Positions 22,801 through 50,675 of a stretch of 64,000 bases of DNA are shown piece by piece. A program made the translations under genes and the position numbers. Source of the DNA: Membranipora membranacea (lineage: Eukaryota > Bryozoa > Gymnolaemata > Cheilostomatida > Membraniporidae). The stretch covers positions 38,006,001 through 38,070,000 of the forward strand of contig OU612065.1 of assembly GCA_914767715.1 (NCBI GenBank), in the 5' to 3' direction. The notes beneath the pieces are model-generated. The model did not search any database, was not told where the DNA came from, and saw only the letters and a program-made list of their open reading frames with translations. Each line of letters begins with the position of its first letter. Within the stretch, counting starts at the first letter, position 1.

Positions 22801-25800
22801 TTATTTCAACAGGCTGCAGCGTTCCGTTAAAGGAGTTGTGCCATTGTTCTACCATGCTCAGCTTTAGCTGCAAATGGTGCGCATATATCAAACTGCTTAC
22901 AAAAGTTGATGTTGGACCTCTGAGTCTTTGGCTGACATGCTTGTCCTTGACGACCCTTCTAGTGTATTATCTTGATCGACTTTGACAAATGATTTTCTCA
23001 TGATTTTCCACATGACCGAGAGTGACTTCTGGACAGCGATTGTGGACCGGCTGTAGCCCAAGTTTAACCTGGCTAAGTCTTCAGAACTGGCTGAGCTAGG
23101 TGTGGGTGGTCTTGTTCTGTTTTTATTCTCACTTTGAGCTGGCCTGTCACAGACGGAACAATATTTGAAATTACGGAGAAAATTACTTTTGACGAGACAT
23201 TGTCGTCAATAGATAGCTGTAAATTGCCAAATTAAAATGTTATGAGCTCGGAAATTTCTTATTCAATATGATGACGTGTAACCGCCGACTCCCAACACAT
23301 GTATAATTGGAATACTTTCAATGTTTTGGTTTGTACTCTCTAACGCTTACAAATTTTAATAATTTATAAAGGGTTATCAGCTCTTGCACATTCAACAACA
23401 GCTCAACAACTAGGCCTCTTTTGTGTTATTTATGCCAAAAATACAAATAGTTTCATTTCCTTTCGTTGAACTGTATTTTACTACAAGGTAATCTTTGTCT
23501 GGGTGAGATCTAGATCTTCAAAAGCAGAATCCCTCAATAATCTAGCGACCTTTTCTCTACTGTAACAATATCTACTTTTTATCTTGTATCAGGATACAGA
23601 ATTTTCTACGCTCTGTGTAATGTGCCGTGAACTAAATCCATATAGATATGTATTATTTAATAATATGTATATATGGGTATATATTTATGTTTATAGCTAC
23701 ACATAAAATCACTAATCAGGTTATGGTTTTCAGATGAATCTCATATTGGTCCTTCATCTAAAACCAAGATATATATATATGCTTGTTCGTGTGCTGGGGG
23801 GTTATTGTTACCATAGGGATAGTTTTAGTTTTTCAAGAACCCGAGTTTAAAATCACTGGTGGGAAAGATATACCTGGGTTTAGAACCGCTGGCAAACCTC
23901 ATCTTCTTCTCTTTTTGTGGAGACTGTGTCGTCTCCTTATTACCCCATTTGACGAACTCCTCCCAGGTAATGGTCGCCGGGTCAAACATCTCAGCATGGC
24001 CTGCAGTGTCTCGGGGAGATCCTGTCCTGTTGTACTTATGGTGACTTCTGGTTCCGCAATGTCGGACACTTCTAGGTACACTTCTAACCGAAGCATTAGC
24101 TGCAGATCAGAACAATTGAAAACAGTTATGTAAGACACTTGGTACAATCATGGAATACTCCCTCTCCTTTTATTTCAGAATAATAAGTCTACTTATGTTC
24201 GGAATTATTAGGAAAATATAAACCAACATTTGACAATAGATTTGTGGTCCTGAGCATGGTGTGGGATGTGTTTATTGGACATATGGGGAATGCTATTTTT
24301 AAATCAAGTAAAATCATAGTTTTGAACAAAACAACAACCCAACTATATTATTATTATTATTGCCTACATGTAGAAATCTGTGTCTTGGCAGGCGCCCAGA
24401 TAGTAGAATGTTGTGTTATGTCGGTTACGAACACATCGTGTCACAGAATAAATACCAAGGAAAACATAACCCAAAACGACAAGTTGTTTGTCCTGGTTTA
24501 AAATCCTGTTATGGTACAATTCCATGACACACCACCAGAATGGAATCTTAGCCTGGGTGTACTTTTTTTTCTACGGGTCTCTGGGTGGAGGGTTACCCAC
24601 CCGACCCAAACTGAAGGTTATTGGAATTTTCTACCCTTACCTTTAACCTTCTGTGGTGGTTTACTGCTGAGCAAATCACAACAAAGCCATAAATAACAAC
24701 AATAATATTAATATAATGACAAATATAAACAAAAAACATGTTCAACATAAAACCGCATCTATGTGAGCTATTTCCACAGATTATCATGGTGGTGACAGCA
24801 AAAAAAGACAGAGTCAAAAACAGAATCACATAAAACACATCAATAGGATAAACTAATCAGCTGCTTGTCCGTGTAACACAGAATTATTATTGAAACACAA
24901 TCTTCAAACATTACCTGTAGCTTAATCTTGATACCCTACTACATCGAGGAACACTTAAAAAAAATCCAATACATTAAGATCATAACTGCCTAACTAAACC
25001 AAAGAAAACTGTGGGTGCAAAGAGCAACGTCCTAGAAGAAGGTATTGAATGCTGCGATGACAGAGCAATCTTTAACCTACTATACTATATCCTAATATCT
25101 ATTTAATCGCATTATAAGAGACTGGGCCTAGACTTCATGTATCAACTTCCCGACCATCACATATGAGCTCAGTTTGTCAGGGCGCCTGCCTTCTAATATC
25201 AAGTGTTCAAATCCCACTGTAGTCTACTGACTACTGGACTCAATTGGTGCCCCAGGTGTGCTCAGACCTGCCTGCAAACTGAGAGCAACTTGGCGCCGAA
25301 TATGGCTGCCGCGCCCTTACGGCACGTATATTTTTCAGTCTTTGGACAGAGACGGAACATGATATTTTAACCGACGTTTTATCCCCCCAAGTAAGCTTTC
25401 TCAGAAAATGAGAGAATAAATTGATACTAAGAAGAGGTACAGGCTTCATTAAAAGTGGTCTTAATTAGAAAATAATTCCATGAAACCAAATGTGTAAAGA
25501 GAACTTCCTCTTTTACTAATCATGAAATTTCATAAATTACTAACATTGGCCAGTGAGGTAGAATTTATAGGGCAAATTGATACGCTTTACTGAAGAGAGG
25601 ATCCCGTGAAAAAGTGTATTTAAACTGATTCTTAGCTGACATGGCTCTTTTATAATGATGATAAATTTGTCACTTACTATGATGGCTATTATTATGACAC
25701 TATACCATTTATTGCTTTTTCTTTCATGTCAGATCAGATTTATACATTCAGTTGTATCTTGATTGACAAATTAAAGTTATCACAAACAAACAAAAGTGAA

Positions 25801-28800
25801 AAGAATTGAAGAGTATACTGGTATACATACTCTGAATTTCATGGGAGGCCAAATCTAATGTAACCATATAAGCAGGTCACCTGACCTTTATATGAAATAT
25901 CAGTGAGTTAATTCTTGCTCGATAAAAAAACTAAAGACACAGATCAGTTCTGTAAGTTAGTTCGAAGTACACTCATCATTACATAAGATTAACTTACCTT
26001 ATCTGGGCTGATCTAGTGGATCTTCTTGATGAGCTTGCTACTAGACGTCCAGAGCTGAGTACACTTGACTTTGAATTTCCTGTGGGGTGAGAGTTAACCA
26101 TATGCGAGCTCTCTCGATAGGTGGTGAATATGTTGGACAATTGTGAGCATCTCATTTAACGAAACAGGCCTAGTCTGTTAGTTTAATTTTGGTTTATGTA
26201 AAAGGAATTTCAAACCAGGTTATAATCGAGCCTGTCTGACTCGTCTTCACTTTTTCCAAGAGAAGACAACTACATAAAATGAAAGTGAGTTTATGTAGCT
26301 ATCACTGTTGTCTGAATGTAGTACAAAAATTTACTGTATTTGCCCCTTCATTGCTTGCACTGATACCTGACACTTTGATTTAGTTTGAACCAGGTAATTT
26401 TACCTCAATTTCTCATGTTATAATATTAGACCTCATAGTAGTATCAAAATAATTAAAATCAATAACTTGGTTACATACATTACAAGCTATCGACTAACCT
26501 GCCTTTGGCGGTGATGGAATTGCGAGTTGCTTTTTCTTGTCTGGTTTGACAGCGGCAACTTTTCCACTTGGTTTATTGACTTTATCTCCACCGATTCGAG
26601 GCAAGACTTTATGTTTCTTCATCACCAGGTTAGATTTTCCAGAGCTGACTGCTTTCTTATTCAGAACTGGTTTGGAAACTTGTATGGGGCTGACCACGGC
26701 ACGTCGGGTTGATTTTTTCTTTTTAATGACTGGATTGTGGCTATAAAGTGAGAAAAACGATAGATCTTTTCATCCACAGAGATTTCTTCTGAGCTTAAAA
26801 ACAATAACCAGTAAAGCAAGCATTCAACACTGGCAAGGGAATAGAACTCTTGTGAAGAGTGGGGTAGAATGGACTGTATATGCCGTAATACAGCCTTAGG
26901 TCACAGACTCATCAATTTCATAGGCAGCATATACACTGGAAGTATGGCTGACCAGAATCAAGTGTTATGATCACATCACATGAATTGCATGCAGTCAATG
27001 CCATATGGCCATGGCACCTAGACCATAATGAGGGTTAGTTTTATCAGTAACAAATTGCAATGGATTCTGGTTTTCTGGCATTTTCAAGAGAAAAGGTAGA
27101 CAATACCTTCCAAATATACAGGACACTTACAGAGATACACTTGTGGTGGGGAAAGGATCCGCTCTCAGTTTCTTCATAGAATGGTAAGGAATGGACTGGT
27201 AGGGCATCTTTGGCTGCTTCATGTTTAGTATCGTGCACAGTACAGTGTATACGGATCCCAGCTTGTCAAAGAATAATTGACGCTGTTTCCGGTAACCAAA
27301 CCTCTCTGTGAAACTTTAAAAATGTACGAAAATTTTATTTTTGTTCTTCACTCAAAATTCAATGAAGCTCAAGACCCGGAGAAGCAAGCTGCTGCCTCCT
27401 GTCTGGGTTAGTCCTCAGAATTAACCCGCCTCAAACTTTTCATATTAGTGAAGACTGGATATATCAGTTAGAGTCATAATTGAACAAGCCATATGTTAAA
27501 TTTTAATGAATTCATTTCAATTTAACTGGGTTGGTTGGTAGTAACAGTCCATTATCAACAATTCTCCAAATGTATATACCTGAATGCAACCCAGGCAAAG
27601 TGTGAGTAATGAGACTAACAGCAGTAGTAAAGTTGTCTTTTAGAATAAATAAAGACTTACTTGGCACTGAGCGCTACATCTTTAATAGACACAGCCGCTC
27701 TAAGACCGAGTCTAGCGTCGGATCTCATCTTAGATAGAGATATAGGATTGTAAGGAGGGATGGGATTCATCTGTTTATGGTTAGTCTCATGAGTATTCTC
27801 TTTCAACTTCTTATCCATTTTCCTCCGCTTCTAAAATATCACAGGTGTTAATTTCTAAGAAGGAGAGGTGACTGAAAAGATCATAGTGTACTTTGAGTAG
27901 AAACGGAGGAGGGGAGGTCGGAAAAGATCATAATGTATACTCCGATCTCACTCACCTTACAGGCCTTGACATGGGTCATGTAGCTGCCACCAGCCTGTAC
28001 TACGAGTAATCTATGTTCTGTCTCATGGAGGAGCTCATACATTCTCTTAGTACCCTCATGTAGGGCTGTGTTAGTCTGTCTCAGAGCTGTGAGAGCGGTC
28101 GGAACTGCTGTCGATTTCTTACAACTGTGTCTAATATGTGCTTTCTATAGGAAGATATAAATCAAGTTACTGTCGAGCAATAGAGGGGGAGCAACTTCAA
28201 ACTTGATCTATCTCAAGTGATAAATACTGATATCCATAATAATATATCAGTCAGTCAGCAAAACATTAAAAATACCTGGAATACACCCCTCATACAAAAT
28301 CACAAAACTCTGAATATAAGTCAAATCAAATTATAATTTTTACCTGTAGGGTTGAATCCTTTGGAGTATTAAGAATATTGTGGTGACTTTATCTATGCAC
28401 TAGACCCCAGACAACCTGGCATAGCCTTACACTAGATAAAGTTTAATCTAATTTACATGTATTAGGAGAAGCCTCCCTTGCGCTGCTGGCAAAAACCCGG
28501 CGGTATATCGCTAGAATCGGATTAAACTTGATCTAACCTTGATCTAACCCTGAAAGTCATCGAAATGTCAAGTATTGGAAAGTGAACCTTTCAAGCACAA
28601 TAAGAAACAGCCCACCCAGGTAGTGAGGTTTCTGCTCTCCTGATTGTAACCTTACATACCATAGATTTGATCATACTAGGAGTAGGAGGAGCTCTGCCGA
28701 GTAATCCTGGGGCTGTTCGCTTCTTCTCCATATCCTCAATCAGTTCAACCTCCTGAAAACAATTTTTGAAAAACTGACGGACGTGTAAAGCTGTGACATA

Positions 28801-30089
28801 CTGTAAGTGGTAGTCATCCTGCATACTTGTATGTCAGTTCTAATATCTTCGAAGTGTTTGGTTGGGCCTTGTGAGCCACATGATCACTTAGTTACCCTAT
28901 ATTGTCATGGGTATTATTTGAAAATGCAATCCAACAATTGTCAAGTCTTACTAGGCTACCTTGATTGCTGAGCAAATTTTCTATGGACCATGAGGGAGCA
29001 ATTCAGATCCGTTTTAGATCTATGTTTGCATAGCTATGCTTCGTATAAAATACATGTGTAATGTTCATTTTTAAAATTCTGCCATATGTAACAGGCTAAC
29101 CTCTGGTTTAAGCCCTTTAGATACATGGTTGATAAACAGAGCCCTTCCCTCAATCTCCTTGCCATCATCAGCGTCAGTTCTCAGTCCCATCTCTCGGTAC
29201 ATTTTATGGTCTGGTGTATGAAAACCTCTTTTTAAATTCTTCTCTCTACATTCCAGACTCTTGTCACAGAATGATTGCTGTCAGATACAATTAGAGTAAG
29301 CATGTGTCCATAGGAGAGACCTGATAGCCCTGGAGAGACCGAGCTAGAGTCCGATAATGAGCGACTTACGGTACTTTATTAATAGAAATATATTGTCTTT
29401 CTAGGTACCTGGCCGGAAACTTTCCTCACAATGATATCAGTATGATTCCGTATTTAGAGATTCCTAAAGGGAACCCTGTGGGCAGAGGCAACCTCAAACC
29501 GCGTCCCTTCCCATTCTTTCAATTAGTTGTCAGGTGGTGATGTATATGCCCTTATATGTATATATAAATATGATTTTAATGTATCATTTGTAATGTAAAG
29601 ACTTACAAGATCGTCTGTCTTAGTAGAGTAGGTCAGCTGATGAGGAACTATTGGAGACAATGTTCGTCTCACTACATCTTTCTTCTTGTATTTGGGTAAC
29701 AAGCTCCGCTTACACTGATAATGGTCTTTGCAGAACTGGACCATATCTGAGAGCGGCGCTGTTTTGTTCTTCTTCTGAAAACGTAGATAAAAAAACGAGA
29801 TGAGCAATCAATATGATGAGCAATTAAAGTTGAACAGGTTACAAGTTAAAATTTCAAAGGTTCTAAAAACTAACCTTTCTATGAATCAATCAGTAAATCA
29901 AAAAAAGGGCAAGACCAGTGTAAATTCTCTACTACTCACAATTTGGGTTTTATGCACCCACATGATGAACTCTGGAGCCACTTTTGCCATCTCATCGTTC
30001 TGGTCTAGGTTGTTATCATCGTTGATAGGCATTTTCAGCCTTGCTGGGTTTGCAGACTTTGTCCGCTGTTTTGATTTCCACCCGTCCAT
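13825..30089 (-). CDS. Uncharacterised basic protein, 15 exons, 748 residues
   Basis: Exons on the minus strand: 30089-29940, 29774-29607, 29277-29101, 28752-28660, 28144-27956, 27830-27661, 26740-26499, 26079-25998, 24666-24641, 24099-23874, 22352-22239, 21543-21403, 18534-18402, 16541-16467, 14085-13825. Phases agree at every junction, giving 2247 nt including TGA. The N-terminus is MDGWKSKQRTKSANPARLKM, with no signal peptide. The first 350 residues are basic and rich in Lys, Arg and Pro (RRKMDKKLKEN, IPPYNPISLSKMRSDARLG). A low-complexity Ser/Lys linker follows. The last 270 residues look helical (LKRADQFIEW, NLIHKIKLVCSDDRVKY, VMVEVLQGETDMLLPMFQQR). I recognise no catalytic motif or named domain. 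A cytoskeletal or ciliary role is only a guess from composition and from the neighbouring doublecortin gene. The 26-nt exon at 24666-24641 and the 2.9-kb junction 21403/18534 are the least certain. Confidence 0.8.
14370..14560 (+). repeat. tRNA-derived SINE fragment 1
   Basis: A strong RNA polymerase III B box, GTTCGATTCCC (about 14439-14449), is followed by GGCGAGGCGGG and by a SINE-like body containing GTGTCAGGAAGAGCATCCGA. The element sits in the last intron of the uncharacterised minus gene. Limits are approximate because no target-site duplication was identified. Confidence 0.6.
15056..15170. repeat. Decayed ~15-bp tandem repeat
   Basis: Repeated words of the type CAGATTGGGACCAGT, CGTATTGGGACCGAT, CAGATCGGGCCAGA and CAGGTGGGGCCAAT follow each other, then continue with spacing slips. 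It lies in the last intron of the minus gene and is more GC-rich than its surroundings. Confidence 0.6.
17029..17100 (+). tRNA. tRNA-like pseudogene or SINE head
   Basis: A 72-nt segment begins ACCGCTA and ends TGGCGGT. These pair over seven positions with one G-T wobble, as in an acceptor stem. A D-arm-like word TCGTGGTGAGG and a B-box-like GGTTCGAGG are present, and TTTTT starts 4 nt downstream as for a polymerase III terminator. The T-arm does not pair properly and I cannot place a convincing anticodon, so I read it as a degenerate tRNA or SINE head rather than a working tRNA. Confidence 0.3.
18535..21402 (-). other. Largest intron of the uncharacterised gene
   Basis: No additional in-phase exon was convincingly seen between the exons at 21403 and 18534. 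It contains short hairpins near 19090-19145 (for example CCACCATGAGCGATGGTGG) and three close copies of TGACCCCTGC near 19492-19517. A missed phase-neutral exon cannot be excluded. Confidence 0.4.
22021..22230. repeat. Minisatellite C, 29-bp period, about 7 diverged copies
   Basis: The word AGTCTGA (or a one- to three-base variant) recurs at 22032, 22061, 22090, 22119, 22148, 22177 and 22206, exactly 29 bp apart each time. The rest of the unit is roughly GCACTTAGATGATGTTATAG. It abuts the donor of the exon at 22239-22352 of the minus-strand gene and lies in the following intron. Confidence 0.9.
25161..25262 (+). repeat. tRNA-derived SINE fragment 2
   Basis: A clear A box, GAGCTCAGTTTGTCAGGGC, is followed about 24 nt later by a B box, GTTCAAATCCC (25205-25215). 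The word CTTCTAA between them looks like a tRNA anticodon loop reading TCT. The T-stem no longer pairs, so this is a SINE head or tRNA pseudogene. It lies in an intron of the uncharacterised minus gene. Confidence 0.6.
28432..28537. repeat. Fold-back element, AAGTTT family, copy 1
   Basis: The left end TAGATAAAGTTTAATC (from 28434) is matched by the reverse complement of the right end GGATTAAACTTGATCTAA (to about 28536). The centre is GC-richer. The same ends recur in the elements at 55345 and 55555. It sits in an intron of the minus-strand gene. Confidence 0.7.
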
Positions 30090-30753
30090 GACTACCTCGA
30101 TACTGAGAATATCTCAACACAAACCCAACAATTCATTACATTATAATATTACATTGCATGCAAACTTAGGGCAAAATAATCACCACTTTCAGTAAACAAC
30201 ACTGCGAAAATGGACAAAGAATTATGAGACATCATGAAACTGATCTCATTAGTTTTTTTCATTTTTATTGCCTGGATTTACTACATTACAACACCAATCA
30301 GACTGAGCAAAAACAAACACCCGCTTGACAAAATGTTGATCCGTAAATGATGTACAGCATAAGGCGCCATCTTGCATAGAACAAAAATAACACTTAGCGG
30401 CACACCCTACCAGACTAATAGACTTCGAACCCGTGACATAAGAAGAATGATGGCAGATCTCGATATTATAGAACAAGTCACGCAGTGATATGAGTAAACC
30501 CCTCGGAGGGTCTGATATGAGTTATTAAAGTAAACGACACATAATACTTTGGCAAACACAATGGTAGTCGGAAAAATGTGGAAAAATATACAAAAAGATT
30601 TACCTAAATGTACAAAGCAGTTATTGTGCTCTTTGGTTTTGATTTTTTACGAAGTCTCAATTTCATTTGGGAGATAAAATGAAGATCATTAATATAGGCA
30701 CCACTCAAAACGTTGAAAATTTTCCTAGGGAGTAAAATCATCTGTGAAGGTGA
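30090..30753 (-). other. Spacer between IDH2 and the uncharacterised gene
   Basis: These two minus-strand genes are in tandem, 664 bp from stop to ATG. TTTATT at 30264-30269 reads AATAAA on the minus strand and is a candidate IDH2 poly(A) signal, which would leave less than about 180 bp for the 5' region of the next gene. Confidence 0.5.
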
Positions 30754-36224
<5,471 letters not shown>

Positions 36225-36772
36225 CTTAATGCTGATTTTCTAGAGGATTTGTGGAGGACTGTATTCGAGTGATCTGCACACAATGGAAGTGGTTCTTGCA
36301 GGTGCTCAACGACGTCAAACACCGGTTGGCAACTTTTCAAGGACCATACTATGTTAGGAAAGGGGTGAAATTTTTAAAATTTATAAGAAATTGTTACTAA
36401 ATTGACAATGATTTGTAATCTTTACAATTAAAATTAATTTAAATCATATAATTATATAGCTTATACTTTTAATTATGAAACTTATTCTTTAAATCACCAA
36501 AAAATGATGTCTTCTAAATTCTATACTACCCCTACTTGCACTTTTTTGATTAAGTTCATAAGGTCAACCAACTATAACCCTGACCTTGGCCACCAACCTT
36601 ACCGGTCTGCAAGAAGATGTCTTGTGGCTGCTGAATTTTCTTTCTCTCCTTCCTTGGTAACCTTTCTCTATTTGCAGGTTGGTGATATTGAGTGTGCAAT
36701 GGGCTTAAATAATATCAATGCACAATATTCTACCTCTATAGTAACCATTTTTAATGCATTGCCTTTGTTCAC

Positions 36773-36799
36773 CCAAGGAGTAACAGGGTTACTCCTTGG
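36773..36799. repeat. AAGGAGT hairpin 3
   Basis: Perfect 12-bp arms CCAAGGAGTAAC and GTTACTCCTTGG with loop AGG, in the IDH2/NNT intergenic region. Confidence 0.8.
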
Positions 36800-37405
36800 T
36801 TTACCCTATCTATCATCAATCAATCACAATGAACTAAACCTCATCAATGAACTAAACCTCATCATCATCTGTTGTTCAAGTGTTGGCTACTTATTAATAT
36901 TATAAATAAATGCCCATAGTTGTATTGAATACACAACAACAGACAGACAGAATTGTTTGAGTAGTACTAGTAAGAAGGTTGGTAGACGCTCATGTGTTAT
37001 AGATAGGATACAAATTATTTTGTGTATGTGCATGATGTTGCATAGATAGATAAAGATATGAAAATAGTACTAGCAGCTAGTCAGTAGCTGGCTTAGTTAG
37101 ATATATTAATGATATATAATAGAACTAGCCTAGGTAGTAGTTAGTAGTAGGTACTAACTAGGTAACCATTATTATTCAAGCATTATACTACAATTTGTAG
37201 GCGTAGCAAGTCTTGGCATGCAATCAAGGCATGGACGCCTGGAATTTTTAGGCGGATATAGTATTTTCTTTCACCTTATTAACTCGGTTTAGCATCAAGC
37301 ATTTTTGCATGAGTGGTTGATACTGGAAATGTGTAAAACACCCATGAAACCATGCTTCAAGTTCAAAGCAGACTGCTTGCAGGCGCAGCAGAGGTGTGCA
37401 AGCAT

Positions 37406-37478
37406 GGCCCCTGGGACATGCATGCCTTTACTTCGCCACGTGGCAAAGTAAAGGCATGTCAGTCACTCCCAGGGGACC
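37406..37478. repeat. Nested fold-back centred on a CACGTG E-box
   Basis: The inner arms CATGCCTTTACTT (37421-37433) and AAGTAAAGGCATG (37446-37458) flank the perfect palindrome GCCACGTGGC (37435-37444). Outer arms GGCCCCTGGGA (37406-37416) and TCCCAGGGGACC (37467-37478) pair as well. CACGTG is the canonical site of USF/MYC-type bHLH factors. The element sits about 90 bp upstream of the NNT start, just before the predicted 5' UTR acceptor. It could be a small transposon remnant, a regulatory site, or both. Confidence 0.85.
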
Positions 37479-37566
37479 ATGTGTACAAGTATGGGGATGG
37501 GGATGGGTAGGTTTTCAATCAAATGCTTTCTTTGTTATCTTGCAGGTATAAACCTGTCCAGCCAAA

Positions 37567-49704
<12,138 letters not shown>

Positions 49705-50675
49705 GTTATATGGATCTTAGGCTAATATTTCATCTTTTTAGGCTAATTTATCATTCTTCTTCTTAGGCCATTTTTTGAATTGATGATATTTGTACCATTT
49801 TTCATTTAACGTTTTTCCTTAATTCCAATCCAAACCAAAAATACTGGTAATGAAAATGCCAAAACGTGTGATTTTTATGATTATACACTCTCGTGGAAGT
49901 ATTTCAACTTTGAAACTGCACAGAATTTTCTATAAGAAAAATAAGATCTGAAGGAAAACCTGACTGATGCGAGTTGAAGTTTCTTTGCCTGTTATGTATG
50001 CGGAAAGTCTTTGTGTGGGTTGTGGTGTTGGAATTTTTTTCAATACAAAAGAAAAAACATAAGGCTTATCATATTTTTGGTGTATAATAAGCCCTTGGCC
50101 CGGCTTTGATTTAAGTCTTGACTTAAGAATCGCTTTCCTTAAACTTGATACTCCGATTTGGCTCAACTTTACTCAGCTTTATTGTTTCCAATAATTATGC
50201 TTAGATTTGATAATCCTATTTGACCTTAACCGATCTAGATCTAGTTCTCATAACTATGTATTTAGTTAGTCGTACACAGATTGCGCCCTAATGCGTAGAA
50301 TTGTGATGTCGCAATCATTGCTGACATCCTGACTGAACAAATACTTAGACAATCCAGAGGTGTTGATATACCGATCATTGTTCTGTTGGTTTCACTATTT
50401 CACTGTTGGTATTTATCTAATGGATTGACTGGCATGGAATGAATGAAGCAGGCCATGTTTGTTCATTGTTTCTTTGTTGCTAAGCAGTGTTGATCAATTG
50501 TCCAATAGTAGTTCTTGTTTGCATAATGAGCCAATAGGCTCTTGCAAGACGTGTAGGCTACATTGCGCATGGCTTACAGCTATTTTTACACTATTACATA
50601 GTAGCTTGAAACCGGATGATATTGGAATGAGAGCTATTCCTTGGTAGAATTTTTGGCTGATTTATTTGCTTCACG
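49705..50675. other. Spacer between NNT and DCDC2
   Basis: A 971-bp tandem intergenic region. It should hold the NNT 3' UTR and the DCDC2 promoter. No unambiguous AATAAA was noted, and the frames here lack coding character. Confidence 0.5.

Larger units (their letters stand above)
36225..37566. promoter_or_regulatory. Divergent IDH2/NNT intergenic region
   Basis: The 1342 bp between the IDH2 ATG (minus) and the NNT ATG (plus) must hold both promoters. A CTTGCAG acceptor at about 37538-37544, followed by 22 nt of leader, suggests that the NNT 5' UTR is split by an intron. The region holds an AAGGAGT hairpin (36773-36799) and a 73-bp fold-back centred on GCCACGTGGC (37406-37478). No recognisable TATA arrangement can be assigned. 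A plus-strand frame at 36504-36905 has no coding character. Confidence 0.6.

Noticed and set aside
22703-22891. Minus-strand frame containing WHNSFNGTL and VFIWFLCVERI
   Set aside because: It has a plausible acceptor, but its phase does not fit between the neighbouring exons of the minus gene and no donor keeps it in frame.
30380-30450. Reverse-strand GGGTTCGAAGTCT resembling a B box
   Set aside because: Only the B-box-like word is present; no A box, terminator or repeat body could be found.
36504-36905. 133-codon plus-strand frame between IDH2 and NNT
   Set aside because: No recognisable motif, low-complexity repeats such as duplicated NELNLI, and it includes the hairpin at 36773; it reads as non-coding promoter DNA.
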